This document shows, piece after piece, positions 29,738 to 38,922 of a stretch of DNA of 64,000 nucleotides. Each line of letters begins with the position of its first letter. The first letter of the stretch is position 1. The stretch is from Vicinamibacterales bacterium. GTDB taxonomy: Bacteria > Acidobacteriota > Vicinamibacteria > Vicinamibacterales > 2-12-FULL-66-21. The position numbers and the translations under genes were made by a program. The notes under the pieces were generated by a model that was not told where the DNA came from, did not search any database, and was given only the letters and a program-made list of their open reading frames with translations. The DNA is taken from the NCBI GenBank assembly GCA_035699745.1, contig DASSPH010000066.1, forward strand, positions 1 through 64,000, in the 5' to 3' direction.

Positions 29738-32173
29738 TTACTCGCGTCGCAGCGCCACCAGCGGATCGACGGCGGCGGCGCGACGCGCCGGCAGCGCGCT
29801 CGCGAGCAGACCGGCACAGGCGAGGACCGCGAGAGCGCCGGCGAAGATGCCGGCATCGTTCGGCTGCACCTCGAAGAGGAACGATTTCACGCCCGAACCG
29901 AGATACCAGGCGCCGATCCCCCCGATCGCCAGTCCCGCCAGCATCAGCACTCCCGCGCGGCGCAGCACCATCGAGACGACGTTCGCGCGCGTGGCGCCGA
30001 GCGCCATGCGCACGCCGATCTCGTTCGTGCGCTGCGCCACCACGTACGCCATCACCCCGTAGATGCCGACGGCGGCGATCACCAGGCCGAGCACGCCGAA
30101 CAGCGCGAGCACCGCCATGTTGAAGCGGCGCTGCGCGATCAGGCGGTCCATGTAACGCTCCAGCGTCACCGTGTCGCCGGTAAGGCGCTGCTCCGGATTG
30201 ACCGACCAGATCGCCGCCTTCACCGCCGGCAGCACGGCGAGCGGATCCCCCGCGCTGCGGATCGCCAGCGTCGCGCCGTAGCTCTCTTCCTGCGCCGCCG
30301 GCAGATAGCACTCCTGCCGCGGCGCGATCTCCGGCCCGAGATGGTGAATGTTGCCGACGACGCCGACGACGGTCCACTCCTTCTTGTTCATCGTGAACCG
30401 CTGCCCGAGCGCGTCCTGGCCCGGCCAGTAGCGCTGCGCCGCCGCCTGGTTGATCACCACCACGGGACTGCTGCCGGCGCGGTCGTCGTCCGAGAGGTAG
30501 CGTCCTTTCAGCAACGGAATGCGGAGCACCCGCAGGTAGTTCGCGGACACGGTCCGCCGATCGATGTCGTCTCCTTCGCCGCTGAGCTGCCCGCGTCCCG
30601 GCAGCGTGATGCGCGTCCGGCTCCAGCTGCCGGAGAGCGGCAGGCCGCCGCTCACCGTCCCGACCATCTCCACGCCCGGGACGCGGCCGACTGCCTCGAC
30701 CGCCTGACGCACGTATGGCGCGCTGCGAACCGCGTAATCGGCGAACGTCTCTCCCGGCCGGCGGCTCAGCCCGATGTTGAGCGCCAGCACATTCCTGTAG
30801 TCGAACCCGGGATCGACGCGGATCAAGCGCACGAAGCTCCCTGTGAACAGGCCGGCGCCGACGAGCAGGATCACCGCCAGCGCCACCTCGGCGACGACGA
30901 GGATGCTGCGCAGCCGCTGCGCGGCTCCGCCCGCGGTGGCGGAACGGCCCCCGTCCTTCAACGAGCCGGCCAGGTCCGGCCGCGCCGACTGCAGCGCCGG
31001 GGCCACGCCGAACAGAACGCCGGTGACGCCGGACGCGAGAATCGTCGCGGCGAGCACGCGGTAGTCGATCCCGATCGACGCGACGCGCGGAAGTCCGGCG
31101 GGCAGCCAGGCGCGCAGGACTGTGACGCCGCCCCAGGCGAGCAGCACCCCGAGCAGCGCCCCGGCTGACGAGAGCAGCAGACCTTCGATCACCAGTCCGC
31201 GGACGATGCGGAACGGGCTGGCGCCGAGCGCCGCGCGGATCCCCATCTCGCGCGTCCGGCCGGTGGCGCGCACCAGCATCAGGTTGGCGACGTTCGCGCA
31301 GGCGATCAGCAGCACGAGCACCACCGCGCCCAGCAGCATCAGCATCCAGCCGCGGACCTTGCCGACGAGATGATCGTGCAGCGTCAGCACGTACGCCCTG
31401 CGGCCGGGGGTCCACTTCGGGTCCTTCTGATCGAGCTGCTCCGAGAGCCGCCACATCTGCCCGGTCGCCTGCTGCAATGACAGGCCGTCCTTCAGGCGGC
31501 CGATCACGGTGTGGTTGTAGTTGTGGCTGTCCCCCTTGGTGCGATCCTCCTTGCTGAACATCATCGGCACCAGCAGGTCCGCCGGACGATCGCTGCCGAC
31601 CGGATACGAGAACGTGGCGGGCATCACGCCGACGATCTCGTAGGCGCTGTCGCTGAGCTCGATCGTCCTGCCCACCACGTCCGCGGCGCCGCCGAACCGC
31701 CGCTGCCAGAAGCCGTAGGTCAGAATGGCGACGCGGTGCCGTCCCTCGACCTCGTCGCTCGCGTTGAACGCCCGGCCGAGAAGCGGCGCGACCCGGAGCA
31801 CGGGGAAGAACTCCGCCGTGATGCGCTGCGCCCGCGCGTCTGCGGGCTCCCCCCCTTCCGTTTTCAAGCGGAACTGGGTCCCGGCGACGGCGGTAATCTG
31901 CTGGAACGGCTGCTGGAGCTCGCGCCAGTCCAGGTAGGTCTGCGGCGTGACGTTCCCGAGCCCGAAAGTGACCGCCCGCCGGGTGTCGTTCTCGTAGATC
32001 ACCCCGAGCCGATCGTGCTCGTCGAAGGGCAGCCCGCGGAGGACGACAGCGTCGACCACGGAGAAGATCGCCGTGCCGGCGCCGATGCCCAGCGCCAGCA
32101 CGAACAGAGCGACCAGCGTGAACCCCCTCGATGCGAGCAGGGACCGGGCGGCACTCTTGAGGTCGTCGCGCAC
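29738..32173 (-). CDS. ADOP-type ABC permease (FtsX/MacB-like, duplicated)
   Basis: 811 residues from a GTG start (RDDLKSAARSLLASRGFTLV). Two MacB-like periplasmic domains (VVGRTIELSDSAYEIVGVMP; GQDALGQRFTMNKKEWTVVGVVG split as GQDALGQRF and WTVVGVVGN) alternate with FtsX transmembrane blocks (ACANVANLMLVRATGRTREMGIR, split, and VAQRTNEIGVRMALGA). It ends in ARRAAAVDPLVALRRE. Orphan: no ATPase alongside. It converges on the VWA-like gene with a 52-base gap. Confidence 0.88.
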   Translation of the reverse strand: MRDDLKSAARSLLASRGFTLVALFVLALGIGAGTAIFSVVDAVVLRGLPFDEHDRLGVIYENDTRRAVTFGLGNVTPQTYLDWRELQQPFQQITAVAGTQFRLKTEGGEPADARAQRITAEFFPVLRVAPLLGRAFNASDEVEGRHRVAILTYGFWQRRFGGAADVVGRTIELSDSAYEIVGVMPATFSYPVGSDRPADLLVPMMFSKEDRTKGDSHNYNHTVIGRLKDGLSLQQATGQMWRLSEQLDQKDPKWTPGRRAYVLTLHDHLVGKVRGWMLMLLGAVVLVLLIACANVANLMLVRATGRTREMGIRAALGASPFRIVRGLVIEGLLLSSAGALLGVLLAWGGVTVLRAWLPAGLPRVASIGIDYRVLAATILASGVTGVLFGVAPALQSARPDLAGSLKDGGRSATAGGAAQRLRSILVVAEVALAVILLVGAGLFTGSFVRLIRVDPGFDYRNVLALNIGLSRRPGETFADYAVRSAPYVRQAVEAVGRVPGVEMVGTVSGGLPLSGSWSRTRITLPGRGQLSGEGDDIDRRTVSANYLRVLRIPLLKGRYLSDDDRAGSSPVVVINQAAAQRYWPGQDALGQRFTMNKKEWTVVGVVGNIHHLGPEIAPRQECYLPAAQEESYGATLAIRSAGDPLAVLPAVKAAIWSVNPEQRLTGDTVTLERYMDRLIAQRRFNMAVLALFGVLGLVIAAVGIYGVMAYVVAQRTNEIGVRMALGATRANVVSMVLRRAGVLMLAGLAIGGIGAWYLGSGVKSFLFEVQPNDAGIFAGALAVLACAGLLASALPARRAAAVDPLVALRRE

Positions 32174-32307
32174 GGCCGGTTAGACGGGCGACGCCGCCGT
32201 GGGGTTGGCCGTATGGACTTCCTTCACGCATGCGTCGCGCCCGCGCGGGCTGGCCAGCGGTGAACACGGGCCGCGCCGGTGGCACGAGGCTTGGTGGTGT
32301 GCGGCGT

Positions 32308-32526
32308 ATGACGGACATCAGGAGCCTGGTCGAGGCGCTGCCCGAGTGCGAGCCGAAGGGGAGGCTGCGAGGCCTCGCCACCGCCGCGTCGACGCTCGAC
32401 GAGGGCTCGCGCGGCGAAATCCTCGAGCGCATGGCGCGCGTCGTGCGCGAGTGGCGGGAAAAAGATCCGGTAACCGACCTCGACAGAGAGATCGAGCGGC
32501 AGATCCGCGGATCGCAGGATCGCTAG
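32308..32526 (+). CDS. Small helical protein of unknown function
   Basis: 72 codons including the stop, starting at MTDIRSLVEALPE. Predicted all-helical and charged (ERMARVVREWREKDPVTDL). It lies between two permease genes on the opposite strand. Its TAG and the TAG of the following permease overlap in a shared CTAG. GGTGG about 12 bases upstream could serve as a weak ribosome binding site. It may be real, but no family is recognised. Confidence 0.4.
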   Translation: MTDIRSLVEALPECEPKGRLRGLATAASTLDEGSRGEILERMARVVREWREKDPVTDLDREIERQIRGSQDR

Positions 32527-35201
32527 CCGCTGCGCAGGGCCGCCGCCGGATCCACGCTGGCAGCGCGCCGCGCCGGCAACGCCGCCGCAACCGCTGCCGC
32601 GGCCAGCAGCGTCGCCGCCGACACGGCGAAGGTGGCCGGATCCCGGGGTGTCATCCCGTAGAGAAAGCTCGTCAGCAGGCGCCCGGCCGCCAGCGCCGCG
32701 GGGATACCCAGCGCAATGCCGGCCCCCGCCAGGAGCAGCGTCTCGCGGACGATCCCGCGCATCACGCTCGACGGCGTCGCGCCCAGCGCCACACGGACGC
32801 CGATCTCGGCCGTGCGGTGCGCCACCGAATACGCAACCACGCCGTAGAGTCCGATGCACGCGAGCAGCAGCGCCAGCGCGGCGAACATCGCGCACAGCCG
32901 CAGCAGCAGCCGCTCCGCCGAGAGCGAGTGGTCGACCTGCTCGGTCAGGGGCAGAACCTGGCGGATCATCAGCTCCTTGCTGACGCTCGACAGCGCCTCG
33001 CGCACCGGCCCGGCAAGCGACGCCATCGGCATCGTCGACCGGACCTCGAGCGACCGCAGCGTCCGCGTCATCTTGGCGTAGGGCACGAACATGAGCGGCT
33101 TGGCGGCTGTGCGCAGGCTGTTGTATTTCGCGTCGCGGACGATGCCGACGATCTGCAGCGGCCGGCCGGGCTGGCCGCCGAAGCGGATCGTGCGTCCGAC
33201 GGCCCCGCCGGGGAAGAAACGCCGCGCGAAGCTCTCGTTGACCACGACCGCTCCCGCTGCCGAGACATGATTGTCCTCGTCGCGCAGCGCACGCCCTTCG
33301 AGCATCGTCATCCCGAGGGTGTCGAAATAACCGGGTGAGACGCTGTTGTAGCGCGCCGTCAGCCGCTCGCTCGCCCCGGCGCCGGGAATCGAGAACGGCG
33401 CGCCGATATCCGACGGGCTGAAGATCAGCATCCCGGAGAAGCTGGCCGACTGAACGCCCGGAATGGCGAGCACGCGCTCGCGCGCGGCGCGTTCGACCGC
33501 GGCCATCGCCTCGGGCTGGCGGTTCGACGGACTGCCGGCGAGGCTGAACACGATCACGTTCTGCGGCGAGAACCCGAGATCCTGCGCGTAGAGCTTCTGG
33601 ACGCTGCGCACGAGCAGGCCCGCGCCGACGAGGAGGAGCAGCGACAGCGCCACCTGCGCGGCGACCAGCACGCGGCCGGCCCGCTGCCGCGCCGGCTGCC
33701 GTATCGCGCGTCCGGCGCCTTTCAACGCCGGCGCGAGGTCGAGCCGCGTCGCCCGCAGCGCGGGGACGAGGCCGAAGATCACCGCGGTGGCGATGGCGAG
33801 CACGGCGAGGAACGCGAACACGCGGATATCGGGATCGAGCCGGAGCTTCAGCCCCACCGGACCGCCGAGGATCATCCGCGCCAGACTCCGGGCTGCGAGC
33901 TGGGAGATCAGGAGCCCGGCCGCCGCGCCCGCCGACGCGAGCAGCAGGCTCTCGATCAACAGCTGCCCGACCAGACGCGCCCGGCTGCAGCCGAGCGCCA
34001 GCCGGACGCCGATCTCCCCCGCGCGCGCCGCGCTCCGCGCCAGCAGCAGGTTGGCGATGTTGGCGCAGGCGATCAGCAGCACCAGCGCCACCATGCCCAT
34101 CACGATCAGCAGCGGCTTCATGTAGGTGCGCCGCAGCGAGAAATCGAGCCCGGCGGCAGCCGGCAGCAGCTCGATGGACGCCTGCTCCGGCGTCTTCTGG
34201 ATGCCCTCCTCCACGCGCAGTTGCCTGAAGAGCACGGTCAGCTGCGCGGCCGCTTCCGCGGGAGCGATGCCCGACTTCAGCCGGCCGAAGAACGCGGTGA
34301 AGGTTCCGCGCCGGTTCTCCAGCTCGTCGAGCGACGACCAGGCGGTGAGCGGGACCCAACCGTCGGCCGCGTTGCCGAGCACCTCGCCGGCAAACCCTGG
34401 CGGGGTGACGCCGACCACGCGCGCGGCGGTGCGGCCGATCAGAATCGTCCGGCCGATGACGGACGGATCACGGGCGAACTGCCGCTGCCAGAAGGCGTCG
34501 CTGAGGACGACGATCGAGCCGGCTTGCTCGGCGCTGGCCGGAACGCGATCGTCTTCAGGGAGGAACAGCCGTCCGGCGGCGGGCGCGAGGCCGAGCACCG
34601 AAAAGTAGTTGCCGGTAACGAAGCTGATCCGGACGTTGTCGATCTCCGCGCCGCCGCCGGAGGCGGCCGGCACCGTCACGCGAACCGGCGTCTCACCCGC
34701 CGTCGCGACGATGCCGGTCAGCGCCTGCTGCCGCGCCGCGAGATCCCGGTGCATCGGGAACGACAGGAATGCCGGGTCGCTGCCGCGCGGCGCGATCTCG
34801 ACGAGCGCCGACGGGTCCCGGACCGGCAGCGGGCTGAGCGCCAGCGCGTTGATGAAGGTGAAGATCGCGGCGTTGGCCCCGATGCCCAGGGCGAGCGACA
34901 GCACCGCGGCGGCGGTGAAGGCGGGACTCTTGCGCAGCGCCCGCACCGCGTAGCGGAGGTCGCCGAGCAGCATCTCGAGGCGCACGCCGGCGCGGACGTC
35001 GCGCACCGCGTCCTGGACCGGCTCACCGCCCAGCGCGAGGCGCGCCGCCCGCCGCGCGTCGGCGTCGCTCATGCCCTGCGACGCGTAGCGGTCGCGGAGC
35101 GTCTCCTCCGCGGCGCGCAGCTCGTCGTCCAGCTCCCGTTCCACCGCGGACTTGTGCAACAGGTTGCGCCACGCGTGGATCAGCCGCGATCGGTGACGCA
35201 C
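32523..35201 (-). CDS. ADOP-type ABC permease with N-terminal PadR-linked leader domain
   Basis: 892 residues, longer than its relatives by an ~85-residue cytoplasmic N-terminal domain (AWRNLLHKSAVERELDDELR ... DADARRAARLALGG) that is characteristic of ADOPs encoded beside PadR regulators. MacB-like periplasmic and FtsX blocks follow twice (ACANIANLLLARSAARAGEIGVR, split, and VAHRTAEIGVRVALGAT), ending with ARRAASVDPAAALRSG. GTG start, one base after the PadR stop. Expression is therefore probably controlled by the PadR operator upstream. No ATPase gene nearby. Confidence 0.88.
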   Translation of the reverse strand: MRHRSRLIHAWRNLLHKSAVERELDDELRAAEETLRDRYASQGMSDADARRAARLALGGEPVQDAVRDVRAGVRLEMLLGDLRYAVRALRKSPAFTAAAVLSLALGIGANAAIFTFINALALSPLPVRDPSALVEIAPRGSDPAFLSFPMHRDLAARQQALTGIVATAGETPVRVTVPAASGGGAEIDNVRISFVTGNYFSVLGLAPAAGRLFLPEDDRVPASAEQAGSIVVLSDAFWQRQFARDPSVIGRTILIGRTAARVVGVTPPGFAGEVLGNAADGWVPLTAWSSLDELENRRGTFTAFFGRLKSGIAPAEAAAQLTVLFRQLRVEEGIQKTPEQASIELLPAAAGLDFSLRRTYMKPLLIVMGMVALVLLIACANIANLLLARSAARAGEIGVRLALGCSRARLVGQLLIESLLLASAGAAAGLLISQLAARSLARMILGGPVGLKLRLDPDIRVFAFLAVLAIATAVIFGLVPALRATRLDLAPALKGAGRAIRQPARQRAGRVLVAAQVALSLLLLVGAGLLVRSVQKLYAQDLGFSPQNVIVFSLAGSPSNRQPEAMAAVERAARERVLAIPGVQSASFSGMLIFSPSDIGAPFSIPGAGASERLTARYNSVSPGYFDTLGMTMLEGRALRDEDNHVSAAGAVVVNESFARRFFPGGAVGRTIRFGGQPGRPLQIVGIVRDAKYNSLRTAAKPLMFVPYAKMTRTLRSLEVRSTMPMASLAGPVREALSSVSKELMIRQVLPLTEQVDHSLSAERLLLRLCAMFAALALLLACIGLYGVVAYSVAHRTAEIGVRVALGATPSSVMRGIVRETLLLAGAGIALGIPAALAAGRLLTSFLYGMTPRDPATFAVSAATLLAAAAVAAALPARRAASVDPAAALRSG

Positions 35202-35202
35202 G

Positions 35203-35532
35203 TCAGTCGGCCTCGAGGATCTGCCCGATCGCGAAGACGACGCGGGCCCAGTTCTTCTTCTCGGCGGCGAGCTGCTTCTGGCCGGCGGCGGTGAGCCGGT
35301 AGTACCTGGCGCGCCGCCCTTCCGGCGTCTGCGTCCATTCGCCTTTGATGAACCCGTCCTGCTCGAGCCGGTGCAGCGCCGGGAACAGCGAGCCCGGCCG
35401 GACCACGAAGGTGCCGCCGCTGATCTGCTCGATGCGGTCGGCGACGCCGACGCCGTGACGCGGCTCCAGTTCGAGCGTCTTCAGCACCAGCAGGTCGAGG
35501 GTGCCCTTCATCAGCTCCGCCTGTTTGCCCAT
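35203..35532 (-). CDS. PadR-family transcriptional regulator
   Basis: 109 residues, a single PadR winged-helix domain: MKGTLDLLVLKTLELEPRHG, then GVADRIEQISGGTFVVRPGSLFPALHRLEQDGFIKGEW (split as PGSLFPALHRLEQDGFI), and RRARYYRLTAAGQKQL. The start at MGKQAELMKG is the conserved family start; the longer frame runs through the operator. It forms an operon with the ADOP permease that follows (one-base gap). An inverted repeat 28 bases upstream is the likely autoregulatory site. Confidence 0.93.
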   Translation of the reverse strand: MGKQAELMKGTLDLLVLKTLELEPRHGVGVADRIEQISGGTFVVRPGSLFPALHRLEQDGFIKGEWTQTPEGRRARYYRLTAAGQKQLAAEKKNWARVVFAIGQILEAD

Positions 35533-35559
35533 GGCGGAGATGCCAGCACGTTTCGGTGT

Positions 35560-35582
35560 TCGATATAGAAATTCTATATCGA
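35560..35582. promoter_or_regulatory. Probable PadR operator: perfect 11-bp inverted repeat
   Basis: The arms TCGATATAGAA and TTCTATATCGA flank a single central A. The dyad is 28 bases upstream of the padR start and contains TATAGA/TATATC hexamers that can act as the -10 element, so binding would block transcription of padR and its permease. It is also in the divergent spacer toward the TonB-dependent receptor at 35877. Confidence 0.75.
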
Positions 35583-35597
35583 CCGGCCACGGGTTGC

Positions 35598-35623
35598 GCG
35601 GGGATCGGGGATCGGGGGATCGG
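35598..35623. repeat. Short GGGGATC-type repeat in the padR/receptor spacer
   Basis: Three consecutive G4-5 runs separated by ATC form an 8-bp periodic stretch (CGATCCCC on the other strand), related to the repeat at 5853-5930. Apart from the PadR operator and a ribosome binding site near 35866, nothing else was recognised in the 344-base spacer between padR and the receptor gene. Confidence 0.6.
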
Positions 35624-35876
35624 CAAGCGGCACGCGGCTCAGCCGCGACCGGCGGCGATTCGGTCTGCTGGATGCGATCCACGGTGGAATTGGATCGCCT
35701 GGCTGCGGCTGCCCCCCGATCTCCGGCCGTTCGTCACACCCCGCGTCACTCGCCATCGCGGAGCACGCGCTCGCGGCGCGTGGGCCCCGTTCGTCCCACG
35801 GCCCGTGCGAACCCGTTCCGGATGTGGGACTGGTGTGTCGCTTGCTCAGCGCAGCCGCCATCAAAGGAGCTTCGCA

Positions 35877-38840
35877 ATGCACACACGAACATGGCGGCTG
35901 CTGATTGCCGCGCTCTGCCTCGCTGGATTCGCCGCGAGCGCCGACGCCCAGCAGACGACCGGCACGATCACCGGACGCGTGCTCGACGAGCAGAAGGCCG
36001 CGGTCCCCGGCGCGACCGTGACGGCCAGGAACGAGAGTACCGGGTTGAGCCGCAGCGAGCTCAGCGACAGCGAAGGGATCTATCGCATCACCGGCCTGCC
36101 GGTGGGCAGCTACGCGTTGTCGATCGATCTCAGCGGCTTCCAGGCCCAGTCGCGCACCGTGCAGGTCAGCGTCTCGGAGACGCTCACGGCCGACTTCGAT
36201 TTGCGCGTCGCGCGGGTCGCCGAGACCGTCAATGTGACGGCCGAGAGCCCGCTGGTCGACACCACGTCGTCCGCGGTCGGCGGCCTGGTCGACACCCGCC
36301 GGGTCGAGAACCTGCCGCTGAACGGACGGCAGTTCGCCAACCTGGCCGTGACCATCCCGGGCGTCGGCCTCGGCTTCCATAGCGACCCGACCAAGAGCAC
36401 GCAGTTCTCGCCGCAGATCAACGGCGGCAACGGCCGCAACGTGAACTATCAGATCGACGGCGGCGACAACAACGACGACACCGTCGGCGGCCTGCTGCAG
36501 CTGTTCCCGCTCGAGGCGATCCAGGAATTCAACTTCCTGACCTCGCGCTACAAGGCGGAGTACGGCCGCAGCAACGGCGGCGTGATGAACATCGTCACCA
36601 AGAGCGGGACGAACGACTATCGCGGCAGCGTCTTCGAGCTCTTCCGGGACAAGGCGATGAACGCGAAGACGGAGACGGAGCGCCGCGGCTCGCTCGCCAA
36701 GCAGGATTACCGGCGGAACCAGTTCGGCGGCAGCCTCGGCGGACCGATTCTGCGCGATCGCGCGCACTTCTTCGCCGCCGTCGAGCGCACCAACCAGGAC
36801 ACCACGCAGGCGGTGTCCAGCCAGGGCCTCTTTCCCGACAAGGACGGGGTGTTCGCGACGCCGTACCGCGAGACCCTGTTCACGGGCAAGGCGACCGCCA
36901 ACCTGACGCCGACGCAGTACCTGTCGGTGCGCTACGGCCGCAACCAGAACGCGCAGCCCTACGGCGCCACGCCGCGCGCCACCGCCGACAACTGGGGGGA
37001 CAGCGACAACCGGTTCAACTCGATCAACGTCAATCACAACGCGTCGCTGCGCGGATCGAAGCTGAACGAGTTCGTCTTCCAGTACGCCGATTTCTCGAAC
37101 CACATCTCGGCGCGGAGCCAGACGCCGTACGAGTCGTTCCCCAACGGCGTGACCACCGGCCAGAACGTCAACTCGCCCCAGAGCACGGCACAGAAGAAGT
37201 ACCAGTTCCGCGACGACTTCTCCTGGCACGCCGCCGGCCTGGGCGGACTCGGTCACGACTTCAAGGCCGGCGTCAACTTCGTCAACGAGCCGCGCCTGTT
37301 CATCACGTTCAACACCGGCAAGGGCGTGATTCAGTACAACCACCTGAACAACGACGTCAACGGCCCGATCTCGAACGTGACGCTCAACGATGGCGACTCG
37401 GCCGCCAACATTCCGCTCAAACAGTACGGGATGTATTTCCAGGACGATTGGCGGGTGAGCGATCGCGTCACGCTGAACCTCGGCGTTCGCTATGACTTCG
37501 TCAAGGGGCTGCAGTTCGATCAGTCGCAGAACCCGAATTACCTGCTGGCGCAGCAGTCCGGCGCCGCCGGACGATTCGCCAGCGTCATCGGCTACGAGAA
37601 CTTCGGCAAGAGCGCCAGGGACGACATGGACAACGTACAGCCGCGGGCCGGCGTGGTGTGGGACGTGCGCGGCAACGCCAAGGACATCGTCCGCGCCGGT
37701 TGGGGGATCTACACCGACTTCGGCTACACCAACTCCAACGTCCTGTTCGCCGCCGCGGACGCCAGCGGGTCCCGCTTCGGGACGGTGTTCACCGCCAACA
37801 ACACGGCGGGGCTGCGCAACCCGGACGGCAGCTTCTACCGGGTCGGGCAGCCGCTGTCGAATCTCGCCTCGCAGAACGAAGCGGGCGCGCTGCCGCTGTT
37901 CGGGCAGTGGGTCGACCCTCGCCTGGAGCAGCCCGAAACGCGGCAGACGGCGATCGGCTGGACGCACGCGCTGTCCGCGAGCACGGTGGTCAGCGCCGAC
38001 TACGTCCACATCGACGGCCGGAAGCTCAACGTCCGGCCGCGGCTGAACACCCGCGTCAACGGCGGCGATCGCCGCTTCGCGGACGTCGGCTTCAACCCGA
38101 ACTCGTCGGCGGCGCGCGCCGCGATCAGCCGCGGCCGGTCGGAATACGACGGGCTGATTCTCGGCCTGCGCCGCCGGCTCTCGCGCGGCGTCGACTTCAC
38201 CAGCTCCTACACACTCTCGCGCGGCCGCAGCACGATCGGCACCGCCGGGGACGAGCTGGACACGCGCTACCTGCAGGACGCCGCCAACCCGTTCGACGAT
38301 CCGCGGATGCTGGGGCCGAACCGCCGCACCGACGCCCGCCATCGCCTCACGGCGAGCGCGACGCTGCAGCTGCCGGCCGGCTTCCGGGTCGCGCCGATCT
38401 TCATCTTCCGTTCCGCCCTGCCCGTCTACCTCGGCGAGGGCGTGGACCGCAATCTCGACGGCGAGCTGAACGACCTGCCGGAGCGCGCCGTGGCGTTCGA
38501 CGGCTTCGACGGCAACGGCGTCGTGAAGCTGAAGGACATCGGCGCATGCGAGACCATCAACTGCGGCCGTGGACCGCGCTTCTCGCAGCTGAACCTGCGC
38601 GTGTCGCGCACCTTCCGGCTCCCGGGCCGCGCCAACCTGGAAGCGATCGGCGAGGTGTTCAATCTGTTCAACGCGATCAACCCGGCGAACATCGAAGGCG
38701 CCATCTCCGGCGTCGTGCAGACGGTGCGTCTGGTCGGCGGGCAGGCGAATCCGACCTATATGCAGCCGACGCGCTTCGCGGGCGACTTCCAGCAGCCCGA
38801 GCAGCGGGTCGGACAGATCGGGTTCCGGTTCACGTTCTGA
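35877..38840 (+). CDS. Oar-like TonB-dependent receptor with N-terminal carboxypeptidase-regulatory domain
   Basis: 987 residues. Signal peptide (TWRLLIAALCLAGFAASADAQ), then a carboxypeptidase-regulatory-like domain (ITGRVLDEQKAAVPGATVTA), a plug region (VENLPLNGRQFANLAV ... GGVMNIVTKSGTNDYRGS) and a beta-barrel ending GQIGFRFTF. The repeated QDDWRVSDRVTLNLGVRYDF-type strand pairs are typical. The ATG at 35877 has AGGAG at the right distance; the frame upstream of it is spurious. Divergent from the padR-permease operon and followed by an AraC-type regulator. Substrate unknown. Confidence 0.92.
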   Translation: MHTRTWRLLIAALCLAGFAASADAQQTTGTITGRVLDEQKAAVPGATVTARNESTGLSRSELSDSEGIYRITGLPVGSYALSIDLSGFQAQSRTVQVSVSETLTADFDLRVARVAETVNVTAESPLVDTTSSAVGGLVDTRRVENLPLNGRQFANLAVTIPGVGLGFHSDPTKSTQFSPQINGGNGRNVNYQIDGGDNNDDTVGGLLQLFPLEAIQEFNFLTSRYKAEYGRSNGGVMNIVTKSGTNDYRGSVFELFRDKAMNAKTETERRGSLAKQDYRRNQFGGSLGGPILRDRAHFFAAVERTNQDTTQAVSSQGLFPDKDGVFATPYRETLFTGKATANLTPTQYLSVRYGRNQNAQPYGATPRATADNWGDSDNRFNSINVNHNASLRGSKLNEFVFQYADFSNHISARSQTPYESFPNGVTTGQNVNSPQSTAQKKYQFRDDFSWHAAGLGGLGHDFKAGVNFVNEPRLFITFNTGKGVIQYNHLNNDVNGPISNVTLNDGDSAANIPLKQYGMYFQDDWRVSDRVTLNLGVRYDFVKGLQFDQSQNPNYLLAQQSGAAGRFASVIGYENFGKSARDDMDNVQPRAGVVWDVRGNAKDIVRAGWGIYTDFGYTNSNVLFAAADASGSRFGTVFTANNTAGLRNPDGSFYRVGQPLSNLASQNEAGALPLFGQWVDPRLEQPETRQTAIGWTHALSASTVVSADYVHIDGRKLNVRPRLNTRVNGGDRRFADVGFNPNSSAARAAISRGRSEYDGLILGLRRRLSRGVDFTSSYTLSRGRSTIGTAGDELDTRYLQDAANPFDDPRMLGPNRRTDARHRLTASATLQLPAGFRVAPIFIFRSALPVYLGEGVDRNLDGELNDLPERAVAFDGFDGNGVVKLKDIGACETINCGRGPRFSQLNLRVSRTFRLPGRANLEAIGEVFNLFNAINPANIEGAISGVVQTVRLVGGQANPTYMQPTRFAGDFQQPEQRVGQIGFRFTF

Positions 38841-38908
38841 GCGCAGGGGTGAAGCGGCGTTGACTGCGATTCCGGCCGTCACCGAAGCGTGGCGGCCGGA
38901 TCGTCGCA

Positions 38909-38914
38909 TAGACT
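38909..38914 (+). promoter_or_regulatory. TANNNT -10-like box just before the AraC gene
   Basis: TAGACT ends eight bases before the ATG at 38923, which would place transcription start at or within two bases of the start codon. Confidence 0.35.
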
Positions 38915-38922
38915 CGACCGCG

